64,000 nucleotides of DNA from Adiantum capillus-veneris (lineage: Eukaryota > Streptophyta > Polypodiopsida > Polypodiales > Pteridaceae), in the NCBI GenBank assembly GCA_014529385.2, contig CM043953.1, forward strand, positions 82,032,338 through 82,096,337, written 5' to 3'. Positions 21,549-32,366 of the stretch are shown here, one piece after another. The notes beneath the pieces are model-generated. The model had not been told where the DNA came from, ran no database searches, and saw only the letters and a list, made by a program, of their open reading frames with translations. Position numbers and translations under genes: made by a program. Position 1 is the stretch's first letter. The number at the start of each line of letters is the position of its first letter.

Positions 21549-22424
21549 TTACATTTGATGAAACATTAGGATCTTTAGGGACTCTTTGACAAAAATCATG
21601 TACGCAGAAACTGAGCTCTTCATTGATTTATCAAAAGCAGGAGGATTTACAAGTGTTATAGTACGACCATGCTCACTAGCATCTATATACATGTTCTTTT
21701 CCCTGTAGGTGAAGTAGATTCTCCTTTCAGGGAACTTCATGTTGGTAGCCATGCGATCAAACCATGGCGCCCCTAGGATAGCATCCTCATGTTGGAGAGG
21801 AGAGATGAAAAAGTCTTCTTTGTCGATATAGCTTTGGACATGAAGCCTCAACTTCCCGATCAAGGGAGTAGTGGAGGCTTGCTGTTCCTTGAAAGCTGTG
21901 TTAGCCGTTACAATATCTCCCATCTGAAAAGCTTGAATGCCCAACTTCATGGCCAACTCCGTTGATATGAAGTTGTGAGTAGAGCAAGGGTCAAACAAGA
22001 TGAAGGCATCATGCTCCCTTACCTTTCCCCAAGCATAAGAGAGAGATGATCCTTTGCAATGAGCATCCTCTTTTGGAGCTTCGATGGTGGAAGCCCTAGG
22101 AGTCTCATTGCGAGCATTTTTCTTGGGGCAAGAACGATAGCCATGTCCTTGGTCCCCACACTTAAAACACTTATGGTCCTTGCAAAAAGCTTCAAGCTCT
22201 CCAGGAGAGAGTTTGTTTTTTCCTTTGTAAATTCCCTTCTCCTTAGACGGATTGTTGTTGTTGTTGGAAGTGCCTTGGGAAGAATTTTGGGCATTGGTTT
22301 TCCCCTTTGCATCATTTTTGTCTTTGTTTTCCATGGGCTTGACATTCCATCTAGCCCCTTGTTGGAAATTGATGCGTAAAGCAACCATGGTGTGATGGAT
22401 TACTTCGATGATAGAACCAAGCCC

Positions 22425-22425
<1 letters not shown>
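21549..22425 (-). pseudogene. gag C-terminus, zinc knuckle and protease
   Basis: A long open frame carries NFQQGARWNV, then a polar N-rich stretch, then the zinc knuckle CFKCGDQGHGYRSCP, intact as CX2CX4HX4C, then the protease. The protease active site reads ILFDPCSTHNFIS where the family has a D-S/T-G triad. Asp is kept but Ser-Gly became Pro-Cys, so the enzyme is expected to be inactive. The second conserved block AILGAPWFDRM is present. The frame enters directly from the (CA)n tract, which would code a Cys-Val run, so the start of the protein is lost. Confidence 0.8.

Positions 22426-22426
<1 letters not shown>

Positions 22427-22459
<33 letters not shown>
22427..22459. repeat. (CA)n microsatellite
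   Basis: About 16 CA units at the truncated start of the gypsy gag. It marks the junction between the element and the unrelated sequence to its right. Confidence 0.9.
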
Positions 22460-22462
<3 letters not shown>

Positions 22463-23491
22463 TTATACCCCTCCAGTGAACCCCCTACTTGCTTTGGTTG
22501 ACCCCCCCTTGTAGCTCATTCTTGAAGCTCATTGGACCCCTCAGGCCTAGCCAATCACAAGCAAGAGTCATACCAAGCAACAAGGGTAGCCTTGGGACAA
22601 GAGTCCCCTTTCCCCTTTGAGAGAGAGGGCTTGATAAATGCTAAAACAATTAATTAAATTAAATAATTTATCATTGTACCCCTTGGGAGGCCAACCAATA
22701 GGCTTTAGGCACACCATGAGGGTAACCTAGCTAGGGGCTTGATACGTGTTCTACTTGCCTCTTAGGAAAGGGGTGCCCTTTGGGAGAGAGAGAGTGGTCA
22801 AGCAACCACCCCCCCTTCTTGCATGGCTCGCCCCCTCCTTGTAGGGATTTGCTTTGAATTTTGTTCCACCTCAAGCCCCTCAACCTTGGGCCTAGTTCTC
22901 ACCACAAGCTTGGCCCTTAAGTCCCTCAAGCTTGGGCTAGGTTCCCACCTCAAGTACAGTCCTAGCATCTCAAGCATCACAAGCACCTCAAGCATCTCAG
23001 TCATTAGGCATGACAAGCACGTTAAGGGGTTGTGCTTGGGCCGTGTTTTCACCTCAAGCACAACCCTAGCTTACCTAAGGTCAAAGGACTTTTAACACTA
23101 ATTATTAGAGGTCAAAATGCTGGCAAATTTTTGGGTAGTATTCACGTGTACGCACACATGTAAATGGGTGGTAGCTGATGATACTGAGTAAAATCTGCTT
23201 GTTTTTTTGAGCCTAAAAGATGGGAAGGCTGCTAGCATATCTTGATCATGTATTCACAAATAATACACTTATTTATTAAGTAACTGCTTGTCGTTCATAC
23301 TCACTGTATAGATGGACTTCAAATTCCAAATCTCAACAAAGTTTTGAATAGACTTGATTTGGGATCCTTTAGAAGTTGTGTTTGGCTTTGGAAAGGGCTC
23401 TAGTTAGATTTGAGTCTGAAGCGAGATTGACCACATGGATTTTTTAAATTGTTTCTACATCCCAAGTTTGATGTCTTTCGTCCTATTACAA
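22460..23491 (+). other. No gene; CTCAAGC-rich low-complexity sequence
   Basis: No coding similarity is seen. Between about 22860 and 23065 the word CCTCAAGC or close variants (CTCAAGC, CCTCAACC, ATCTCAAGCA) recurs roughly every 20-40 bases without a strict period. An AT-rich stretch lies near 22640-22670 and a (GA)n run near 22785. Confidence 0.5.
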
Positions 23492-23608
23492 TGTAAGGAC
23501 ACGGGTCTTATGGGCAAGGTCATCGGCACAGTCTAACAGTGTGTACGCTAGGGGAGGCTATAAGATAGCATGGTTGGGTGGAGCACACGTAGTACTCTCG
23601 TCCTTCCA
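23492..23608 (+). repeat. Short LTR (117 bp), plus orientation, with primer site
   Basis: It starts TGTAAGGACACGGGTC and ends CGTCCTTCCA, followed after one base by TGGTATCATAGC (23610-23621), a primer site one base off the tRNA-Met consensus. It is an inverted copy of 23707-23829. Only about 85 bp of interior follow before that copy. Confidence 0.75.
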
Positions 23609-23706
23609 CTGGTATCATAGCTATTCTTGGGAAAGGGAAAAAGCGGGTTGCATGTGCGTGCGACGTGCATCTTCTCTCCCACAATATGCAGGCAGGGATA
23701 ACTCAG

Positions 23707-23829
23707 TGGAAGGACGAGAGTAATGCGTGTGCTAGTCTCCACCCAACCATGCTATCTTATAGCCTCTCCCTAGCGTACACACTATCCGGTCGTGCCGATG
23801 GCCTTGCCCGTAGGACCCGTGTCCTTACA
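23707..23829 (-). repeat. Short LTR (123 bp), minus orientation, 3' LTR of the gypsy remnant
   Basis: On the minus strand it starts TGTAAGGACACGGGTC directly after a G-rich purine tract and ends CCTTCCA. Together with 23492-23608 it forms an inverted repeat with arms of about 117-123 bp and a 98-bp spacer. Confidence 0.8.
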
Positions 23830-23849
23830 TTAACCCCCCTCCCCCCCTT

Positions 23850-24782
23850 GGAGAATCGTTTTCGTCCTCGAAAACGAACGTAGGAAAATGTTTTGAAGTG
23901 TGGAGACATTCTCCCATGTAGAACCTTCTTTAGGTCTATCTAGCCATTTCACCAACACATGTCGTTTGACATGATTTCTGGTGCGAATCTCATGAGAATC
24001 CAAAATCTTTTCGGGTTCACGAGGGATGCTTGGCAATTCGATAAAATTAACTAACACATCTGTGTCAATGAAATTATCATTTTGTTCTAGCTGTTTTCGT
24101 AAACAGCTAACATAAAAAATAGGATGAACTCGTGAGTACTCGGGAAGAGCTAACTTATAGGCCACTTGACCTATACGTTTGAGAATGGTAAACGGTCCAC
24201 AATAGCGTGGTGAAATTTTAGCCATTGTTCCCATCTTCAGACTTTCTGAATGCTGCAAAACTTTAAGGAAAAACTTGTCTCCTTCAAAAGTAGCAAGATA
24301 ACGATGCTCATCTGCGTACTTCTTATATCGCTCTTGAGCTTGCTTAACGTTCTGTCAAGCAACTCGAAGCATATCAAAATGGTCTTCGAGAAAATCCTTT
24401 GCTTGTTGTATCTTCTCCTTAGCCCAACCCCACCGTAACGTGTGAAAACCATAGAAAAGCATAAATAAACTAAACCCTGAAGTCACATGCTTTGAACTAT
24501 TATAAGCAAATTCAGCACTTGATTAACTCTTTCGGTTTGACTATCTGTTTCTGGATGATCAATCGTACTAAGATTAAGTGTAGTTTCAAACTTTTGAAAC
24601 ACAGCTCTCCAGAAGTGATTTTCGAACTTTCGACCTCTGTCATTAATGATACTAGCTGGAAGATCATAGAGTCTATATATATTCTCTACAAATAATCGTG
24701 CTAATTTTGATGTCTTAATTGTAGTCTTGGTGGGAATAAATCGAATCAACCCATCTTTGTTAGACGGTCTACAATTACCCAT
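23850..24782 (-). pseudogene. Integrase fragment and chromodomain
   Basis: Integrase from LIRFIPTKTTIKTSKLARLF through SIINDRGRKFENHFWRAVF (second catalytic Asp kept) to HPETDSQTERVN (Glu kept). After a broken stretch, 23830-24258 is open: PRYCGPFTILKRIGQVAYKL, VHPIFYVSCLRK, then the chromodomain EKILDSHEIRTRNHV with VLVKWLDRPKEGSTWENV. This last part has the aromatic and W residues of a classical chromodomain. Confidence 0.8.
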
Positions 24783-24896
24783 ATGGCATCATGGCCACTA
24801 TTTGTAGTAGGTGCGAGCATGAAAATTGTGTGCTTTGTGCTTTGTGCGAGCATGAAAAACTAGGCCATGCACACGTTGCAACGCCTTGCATTAGAT

Positions 24897-26100
24897 TCAT
24901 CTCCTAAAAATTGTGTTGTAGAGGTTCTTCATATGGAAGAAAAGCTCGTACCTACTGCCAATGTGCTTTGTGCGAGCATGAAAAACTAGGTTCCTCGCAA
25001 CTGCCAATGCGCTCTGATTGTAAGTGTAGATAGTGTTCGCAATGTTCTGTCCAACAACCAAATCAGCCATAAGGCGTCTGAGCCATACACACTCAACCAT
25101 AGCTGTGAAGACTGCCATGTACTCAGCCTCACAACTAGAAGTGGCCACAATAGATTGCTTCTTGCTCAACCATGATATACATGAAATCCCAAGCATGAAA
25201 CAAAATCCACTTGTGGACACTCGCGTGTCAAAACAACCAATCCAATCTGAGTTCGAAAAAGCATGTAAGTTTGGCGGCAATGATCCCCCCTTGGGATAAA
25301 ACAAGCCAAGATGTAAAGTGCCACTAAGGTAGCGAAAAATCCTCTTGACAGCTTGCCAATGCTTAGACCCTAGGCTCCTGACCTGTGAGACTGCAAACTA
25401 AATATCTGGCCTCGTGTTGCATACATAAATGAGGCATCCAATAATAATTTGGTAAAGAGTGACATTTGCAGGATCACCAGCATCATGAAGACTTAATTTT
25501 AAACTTGTTTCCATGGGAGTGGCAATAGGTTTGCAATCCTCAAGTCCAAACTTACATAGCAATGTCTCTATGTAACTTTTTTGACACAAGGCAATACCAC
25601 CATCACAGTGCTTAAACTGTATGCCCAGGTAATGATGGAACAACCCCAAATCTTTCATCTTGAAAGTAGCATTCAAATCAGCCTTAAAATCAGCAATATG
25701 TCTCTCATTTGGTCCAATGATCAGCAAATCATCTACATAAAGAACCACGATGAGAAGTACATCACCCTCACGCTTTACATACAATGTGCTTTCTGTTAGA
25801 CTGTTACGAAAGCCTCATTTGACCAAATGAGTGTCAGCTTTCTCATACCAAGCACGAGGAGATTGCTTCAACCCATACAAAGCCTTCTTACATCTGCACA
25901 CTTTGTCCTCTTGTCCTTTCTTGACAAAACCGCGAGGCTCCATTACATAAACTTCCTCAAATATGTCACCATTTAAGAAAGTAGTAACAATGTCTGATTG
26001 ATGTACATCCCAACCAAAATGAGCTGCCAATGCACATAGAAAATGCACAGTAGTCATACAACAAGTGGGAGAAAAAGTCTGTTCATAATCTATGCCTTTT
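24897..26100 (-). pseudogene. copia reverse transcriptase and RNase H
   Basis: The RT begins in QKGIDYEQTFSP and continues through VHQSDIVTTFLNGDIFEEVY, KALYGLKQSPRAWY and the catalytic VVLYVDDLLIIG (YVDD intact). CLIYVCNTRPDI is followed by a stop. RNase H has DWIGCFDTRVSTSGFCFMLG, ISWLSKKQSIVATSSCEAEY and ARTKHIGSRYEL. There are three stops or shifts. At 24838-24870 a copy of the NLVFHARTKH segment is repeated downstream, a small local duplication at the junction with the neighbouring gypsy fragment. Confidence 0.88.
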
Positions 26101-26245
26101 TGATGATGGATCCACCGCCCTTCCACCCTATTAATAGACCGGCTCCTAGCCCTATCCATAATATGAATCCCTAGTCCACACTGGTCCAGTTCGAGCCCCT
26201 GGCTCAGGTCCCTGACCCCCTAGGCTTAGGATCCTTGTCCTGACA
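26101..26245 (-). repeat. 3' LTR of the inserted gypsy remnant, truncated
   Basis: On the minus strand it starts TGTCAGGACAAGGATCC after a purine-rich tract (AAGGGGGGCG) and breaks off about 20 bp before the expected end, at the junction with copia RT. Confidence 0.7.
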
Positions 26246-26910
26246 TTACGCCCCCCTTGGAGAAGCGTTTTCGTCCTCAAAAACACAAGTGGTAGTATCT
26301 TCATAAGAACACTGATGTTTTCCGTGTTGGCATCCCATACGCAAGCCAACTGATACTTGATGTAGTGAGGAGGATCAATGAAACCAAGAGCAACATCTTT
26401 ATTTTCAACATTTTTGTCCTTTTGCAAGCACTTGGTTCTAAATGGCAACTCCATTTATAACTCATTTGAGTACTATAAAGGAGTAACCACAACGAAGAGT
26501 TATCCAAAGTCATAACTAGTTTTCAGATCTTCTGAAGGTACTGGAATAATGCAAGAAAACCTTGGCGCAACTTTCCATGAAGTTGTGAGCCAAATTTCCA
26601 ACTCTCGTGAGTATCTTAAAAAGCTCATAGCTACTAAGATGTAGAATAGGGTGTGTCCTTATGTGAGACTTTTGAACATTTTGGAACACAGAGAACTGCA
26701 TGTTCTCCCCTAATGAAGGTTACCTGCCAACATACTTTTTCAGCACACCTATTAAGTCCTTGACTTATGAAACTATGGAAATGGTATCCAACCCCACCAC
26801 AACAGGTGTTCAAAGTTGAAGACCTTACGTAGGCAAATTCTAGAATAGGGAGAGAATCGCCCATTCAAAATGCATTGTGCTAACGTATGCTCGTAGCAGA
26901 TCCTTTAGCA

Positions 26911-28456
26911 AAAAATAGCAGTAGTAAGAGTGAGGTGCTTTTCCCCAACCACTTACAGACAGTCTACGACGACTGATGATAAACTAGGACTTAACCATTG
27001 AGTATCCATTCATATATTTGATATGGAGTGGAGACAACCAACCAGGTTAAAAGCGGGTTGAACTAGAGTAAGCTCATAGAGTTTAGACCATCCAGCCACA
27101 GATACCCATCCTGAGCCAATACCTTGTATGGTAGGGTGTAAACTCATACTAAATATGCAAGAGAGATTGCACGAGCAGTGCAAAAGGGTGCGGAAGAATA
27201 AAGTCCATGAATTTCCATGCCGCTCTAAATAGATTTGTGTTAATTTAATACAAACATATACGAACCGCAATTCCATGACGAGACTTTCCACGATACGTAC
27301 ATGAAAGTGTTGCAGCAAAGCTAGACCATAAGAGAATGTGACAACCCAGTCACACCTAGGTACCAACCATGAGTCATTTTCATGAATGTATCATTCTTTG
27401 CTATATGTAGAAACGACCCTCCGTTTAGGTGGTTTCACAACACTTGTTATCTCAACAAGTTTGTACTTAGTACCCAACAACACTGAAATTGTGCCTGATA
27501 CTGTGTGCTTCAAATGGTCAAATGGACGGATGCGACCAGCACGTAGGGACGTCATTGTGACACATCATTAGGAATTAGGCGCCAGTGTTAGTCTGAGAGA
27601 CTCATATTCTCCACATGTGGAATATGTCTCAAATAAATATGTCTGTAAAAAGAACATCGTTCAAGTACGAGATGTACTTGTGTGTGGAGGTAACTACAAT
27701 CACTCTACGACGCGAGTGAGAGGGACCCTCATTATCATTGCTCCACATTGGCTAAACTAAACTCCTTGAGTTCCTAGGCTATGTTGTATCCCATGTGACA
27801 ACATGTGCCAAATCAAACCCGACAAGTGGGTTCATAACAGCATAATGTATATTGGACACTATGACCCAAAATACTTTGTTCTGTCATGCCCTTGGCATGG
27901 CTCACAAATATTCAAGCAGATTTATACGACTTGAAGAAACCAAGCAAAGCATACTAAAAAATAGAGTAACACCAAATCAATAGATGCGTACCTGGAGATT
28001 TGAACTTAATGGTCACTTACCCGTATTCAAATGAAGAGGAGCACGTTGCCCACCTGAGAAAAAACCAAGCAAGATTGCACTGGAAATCCTGGGTGTTGCC
28101 TTCGCAATTGAAACCCGTTGGTTAGAAACTACGTAGTCAAACCCCTAGGTAAGACCCTTTGTAGAAACTGCTTAACGAGCAGGTAACGGTAACCAACATA
28201 GTCAACCGTGTAGAGAATGATTGGAATCAACTTAAAAAGTTTAATTTGTTCGCTATTGCGTGGTAGTTTATTGCGGACTTCTTTCCTTGAAAATATAACG
28301 GGAATAGATCAAACCAAATCACCCGCTGGGTCTTACCCCAACTGTGCTGCCATAGACACTCGTAGTGCTATAGAGAGAGCAAGAGATCGGCATAAGGGAG
28401 ATGCCTAGCTCTTATGGATAGCCATGCAGTCAAAAACTCAACTCGAGCGTCGCACT
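26911..28456 (-). other. Interior of the gypsy remnant, unrecognised
   Basis: Frames of up to 118 codons occur (27010-27366, minus) but show no conserved motif, and stops are frequent. This is either very decayed pol or sequence captured by the element. Confidence 0.4.
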
Positions 28457-28966
28457 AAAAACATGTAGTGTAAAATGACACTCTAAACATCCGTAATGAC
28501 AAGACTCTTGCTTGTCCATTAACATCAATGTGTACTCCACTGGGTAGAGCTGTTCAATCTTGAGAACAATCATCCAAGGAATACCAACAATTGGGTCTTA
28601 CCTTAGATTTAACAATGGATCTTAGCCAGCGTGTGTGGCTCATAGCCCTCATGGCAATTAGTGTTCAATCGTTGAACCGATGAAGACTAATTTGGATGGC
28701 ATCTTGTTCAATTTCTAGCTGAGAGTTAGAGCACCTTGGCTCAGGCTGACTCACCAACGAAATATGTATCAAAAGCTTCTTAGAAGAACATGCTAGGCTA
28801 AGGTACTTTCCTTAAATCTAGAGTAAGACCCAATTGTTGGTATTCCTTGGATGATTATTCTCAAGATCGAACAGCTCTACCCAGTGGAGTAGACATCGAT
28901 GTTAATGGACAAGCAAGAGTCTTATCATTACGGATGTTTAGAGTGTCATTTTGCACTACATGTTTT
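28457..28966. repeat. Inverted repeat: arms 28457-28610 and 28814-28966, loop 203 bp
   Basis: The left arm begins AAAACATGTAGTG and ends TTAGATTT; the right arm is its reverse complement with about nine differences over 153 bases. The loop has no similarity to the arms. A transcript would fold into a long near-perfect hairpin. It ends four bases from the partial primer site of the surrounding gypsy remnant. Confidence 0.9.
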
Positions 28967-28979
28967 CATATGATACCAG

Positions 28980-29140
28980 TGTAAGACCTAGGAGACTGTG
29001 ATGATGGATCCACCACCCTACCACCCTATTTATAGATCGAGTCCTAGCCCTAGCTATAATATGGATCCCCAGTCCACACTAGTGTCCGAGCCTCTGGCTT
29101 GGGTCCCTGACCCCCTAGGCTTACGATCCTTGTCCTAACA
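28980..29140 (-). repeat. 5' LTR of the inserted gypsy remnant (161 bp)
   Basis: On the minus strand it starts TGTTAGGACAAGGATC and ends CTAGGTCTTACA. A partial primer site (TGGTATCA) follows at 28971-28978, with the remaining bases altered. A TATA-like TATAAATAGGG lies near its middle. Confidence 0.75.
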
Positions 29141-29141
29141 T

Positions 29142-30279
29142 GAATTCTGTGCCTCATCAAAAGATAAAGGTTCCTCAAGATCATGTAAGCTAGACACAAC
29201 CAAAGCATAACAATCTGATGTATAAGATGCAGGGCCAGAGCCTGAATGAGTACGACTAGACAAAGGTGCATCCAATTTACTGTCACACAATGTATGCACC
29301 AGCCATTTTGGCACACCTCTAGCGTGCTCATTTTCAGCCCTTTCCTCATCAAGTACATCATGTACATCTACATCACTAATAGGCTGATCTGTAACATTTT
29401 TGGAAACCCCCATAGGCTGTACATTTGCCTCATTGGAATTTACATTCGACTTCCACCGCTAAAAAGAGGCAACAAAGTGTCATAAATGTCATGTGAGCTT
29501 ACATTGCTATCTCTAGTACATGACAGCAAGGGTTGAACAGAATCTTCCACAAACACTACATCTAGTGAAACCAGAATACACTTTGCTTGCGGATGATACA
29601 ACCTGTATGATTTCAACACTATAACCAACAAAAATACATTTGACAGCCTTATCATCCAATTTTTTGCGTTGTGTTTGTGACACCAAAGCATATGCCAAAC
29701 AACCAAAAACGCGCATGTGCTCAATCGAAGGCTTTCTATCATGCCATGCTTCATATGGAGTAATAGAATGCAAAGCTTTTGGAGGACACCTCTTAAGTAC
29801 ATAAGTGGCACACATGATGGCCTCAACCCAAAAAGAATGCGGCAAAGCTTGGCTTTTGACCATACATCGTGCCATTTCCGTAAGTGACCTGTTTTTCCTC
29901 TCAGCTACACCATTCTGCTGAGGTGTATAAGGCACTGTACATTGGTGTTTTATCCCACCACTAGCCAAAAATGCATTAAATTCATGAGACATATACTCCT
30001 CCCCCGATCGGAATGGAGGGTGTCCATAGTACATTTTGAGACATTTTTAGCCATAGCCAGAAATTGTTTGAAGCACATAAAAACTTCAGACTTCGCTTTA
30101 AGCGGACATAACCATGCATGCCTCGAGTAATCAACAATGAAAGCCACGAAGTACATGTAATTGCCCAAGGACGGAGTTTGCATGGGCCCACAAACATCAC
30201 TATGCACAAGCTGCAACCGGCATGTGGCCCTAATTGAACCATCCTTTGGAAACTTCGAACGCTGCATTTTATCCAAATA
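29142..30279 (-). pseudogene. copia integrase core and linker
   Basis: LQLVHSDVCGPM supplies the first Asp, TLHSDRG the second (with a one-base shift right after it) and YTPQQNGVAERKN the Glu. FWVEAIMCATYVLKR and HMRVFGCLAYALV follow. After IFVGYS the linker to RT is readable up to EEPLSFDEAQNS, where the inserted gypsy remnant begins. Confidence 0.85.
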
Positions 30280-31277
30280 CAGCCTTCACAAACATGTTTG
30301 ACATGTGCTTCAAGAGGCGGCAAAGAAGAAACCATATCAAATTTCTGCAAACGCAGCAAACTGGCAAAATTGAGATGCCCAAAACATGCATGCCACAGTT
30401 TTGAATTTGAAACAGCCCTTGAATCTGCAACTGCATTTGCAAAAGTTTGTCCACACTTGTCATACAAAGTGAGATTATACATCCCATGGCACAAAAAACC
30501 AGATGCAACAATTTCATCACCAAAACGGAGATCATGAACTGTACATCTGTCATCCACAAATTTGACTACAAGTCCAAGTCTAGCAAGTGCAAATACAGAA
30601 AAAAGATTCTTCTTGATCCCAGGTACATAATGTGCATCAACAAGTGTGAAAAAACTTCCATTTGCAATAGTAAGCACAATGTTTCCAACCCCCTGAACCG
30701 GATAAGAGGCATTGTTGGCACAAGTTACTGAATTCCCATGAGGGACAGACTCGAGAGAGGTGAACAATTCACGATATGAGGTAATGTGCTTTGTAGCACC
30801 ACTGTCGAAATACCACACATGTGAACCTGGAGCAATTGACATGCATACATCATGGACAATAGGATTGTAAGTGCACTCTACACTAAAAGCCCATTCTGCA
30901 TCAACATCAGCATCACAGTCTCCTTCCACCACAGAAGACTCAACAATGGCTGCATTTATAGTGGAACCAGCATTTGCAGTGGAACCACCCTCTTTCTTCT
31001 TAGCTTCTTTGGCCTTCAACTTAGGACACTGCTTGATCAAGTGATCATTAGCTTTACAATAATGGCAACACATCTTCTTTTTTCCCCTATCACCAGAATT
31101 CCCAGACGAATTGCTGCTAGCAGAAAAATTAGGAACATAAGTTTTGCCACTCGCAGCAGAACCATAAGAAGTGGTTGCATTGCTGTTACGACCCTTTCTT
31201 TGAGAAGCATTTAAAGCATGTTCAATTGCACGTTGCCTAGTCCTGTTTTTTCTAGAAATTGACTCTTGCAACAACAA
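30280..31277 (-). pseudogene. copia zinc knuckle, protease and GAG-pre-integrase domain
   Basis: A single open frame carries a basic linker, the knuckle CCHYCKANDHLIKQCP (CX2CX4HX4C), the protease active site WYFDSGATKHIT with the DSG triad intact, YVPGIKKNLFSVFALARLG, and the GAG-pre-integrase motif LWHACFGHLNFASL followed by a CEGC zinc-binding pair. After this the integrase core changes frame. Confidence 0.85.
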
Positions 31278-31313
31278 TGTGCATAGTGCATCAAACTTGA
31301 CAACTTCAGGATT

Positions 31314-31911
31314 TCATTGGGTCATAAGTCTCCAAGTACTTGCAAAAGTCTGGTAAGAATCTGGTAAGACATCAAGAACAGTCTGCACAAGGGAACTATC
31401 TAAAATGACTTCACCTACATAAATAAGTTGCTCATTGATATCCTTGACACTAGCAAAGAAAGTGTCCATATCATCTTCCTCATGCATAATCTTCGATTCC
31501 AGCTCTTTACGTAGCAAAGCAATTTTAGCCTCATTGCGGCTTGCATAAAGACCTACTAGAATATCCCAAGCCTGTTTTGCAAATTTTGCTGAAAAAATGT
31601 GAGGAGTAATGGTGCGGTTCACAGACAACATAATCAAAGCATCAGCCTGCGCATCCTTTACATCCCAACGAGCTTGTTTGGCCCTAAGAAAAACAACTCT
31701 AATAGCAGTATTCCTTGCAGCAAGACCTACAACATCCTCAACATCGCCTACATCCTCAGAACTACGACGTATATCAATACCCTGCACAATATTCCAGACA
31801 CCCTTTGACACAAGAACATGTTGCATCATGTAAGCCCACACAATAATTGTCCCCATCCAACCTGTCCTCAACGGCAAACATCTTGAACACATCTATGTTG
31901 TTGTCAGCCAT
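31314..31911 (-). pseudogene. copia gag, UBN2 type
   Basis: The start MADNNIDVFKMFAVEDRLDG (about 31911) is followed by a frame change near 31850, then WAYMMQHVLVSKGVWNIVQG. The helical core FAKQAWDILVGLYASRNEAK and a LVQTVLDVLPDSYQTFAS block are typical of the UBN2 gag family. The protein is nearly complete apart from the N-terminal shift and a stop at 31314. Confidence 0.8.
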
Positions 31912-32146
31912 GGAAAATGTTTGCACCCGATGTGAAAACTGCCAGAAATAGACTGTATAGGACCTGTTATGCAGAAAATGGCACCGACAAAAATTTTGCA
32001 CTAAATGACAAAATTGCTGTGTAGACCTTGCCTCTAGTGGAAACGGAGGCCGAAATGCAAACGCTCGTCAAAGCTCACTGAAATCGGAGAAAGCCAACAG
32101 GCGTGTGTTGGAGCTGCTGGCAACTAAGCTCAGGAGGATGCAACCT

Positions 32147-32158
32147 GCTCTGATACCA
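32147..32158 (-). other. Primer binding site, tRNA-Met
   Basis: A perfect TGGTATCAGAGC on the minus strand, two bases inside the copia 5' LTR. Confidence 0.85.
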
Positions 32159-32160
32159 AT

Positions 32161-32363
32161 TGTTGGAATTAGGGTTGCAAGAAAACACACACAACTTGAA
32201 GAAGACGAAGGAAGCTTAAGGCACACATTTGAGAGTAAATTACTTAGTGTGCAATGGAAAGATAGATAGCCCTATAGTGATGGGCGTATATACAATGCAC
32301 GAGGGGAAAAACCTCCTAAAGAACGAAAAAAATGCCCCGGAAGTCCTAGTGTGTTCACAAACA
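32161..32363 (-). repeat. 5' LTR of the copia element (203 bp)
   Basis: On the minus strand it runs from TGTTTGTGAACACAC to AATTCCAACA. The primer site TGGTATCAGAGC follows after two bases (32147-32158). Its outer end joins a gag frame at 32364. Confidence 0.8.
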
Positions 32364-32366
32364 TCA

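Larger units (their letters stand above)
18690..22426 (-). mobile_element. Decayed Ty3/gypsy chromovirus, LTRs not identified
   Basis: On the minus strand the order is zinc knuckle, protease, RT, RNase H, integrase and chromodomain, the chromovirus order. The gag N-terminal part is cut off at a (CA)n tract at 22427-22459. No LTR pair was found on either side. Frameshifts, a 40-bp tandem duplication and replaced catalytic residues show it is dead. The 3' flank (18427-18690) has no recognised features. Confidence 0.85.
23707..24785 (-). mobile_element. 3' end of a Ty3/gypsy chromovirus
   Basis: The minus strand shows part of an integrase, a chromodomain, a strong purine tract (AAGGGGGGGAGGGGGG, about 23834-23850) and a 123-bp 3' LTR. 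It is the same lineage as the element at 36210-40195, with a very similar tail and purine tract. The upstream part is lost where it meets the copia element near 24786. Confidence 0.8.
26101..29140 (-). mobile_element. Old gypsy remnant inserted in the copia element
   Basis: The LTR at 28980-29140 and a truncated partner at 26101-26245 share GATGATGGATCCACC, CCTAGCCCTA, GGTCCCTGACCCCCTAGGC and GATCCTTGTCCT blocks in order. Between them, a chromodomain remnant (26246-26454, TENISVLMKILPLVFL) and an integrase remnant (26820-26910, LKDLLRAYVSTMHFEW then LPILEFAY in another frame) are readable. The other 2 kb of the interior are unrecognisable, apart from the hairpin next to the primer site. It is related to the element at 36210-40195. 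Confidence 0.7.
24786..32363 (-). mobile_element. Ty1/copia retrotransposon, split by a gypsy remnant
   Basis: On the minus strand: 5' LTR (32161-32363), primer site, gag, protease, integrase (to 29141), then an inserted gypsy remnant (26101-29140), then RT and RNase H (26100-24897). Integrase before RT is the copia order. The coding segment expected between EPLSFDEAQNS at 29141 and KGIDYEQTFSP at 26100 (about 55 residues in relatives) is missing, so the insertion was accompanied by a deletion. The 3' LTR is absent. The 5' LTR lies inside the gag of another gypsy remnant. Confidence 0.85.

Noticed and set aside
22059-22379. Plus-strand frame of 106 codons
   Set aside because: Antisense of the gag/zinc-knuckle frame.
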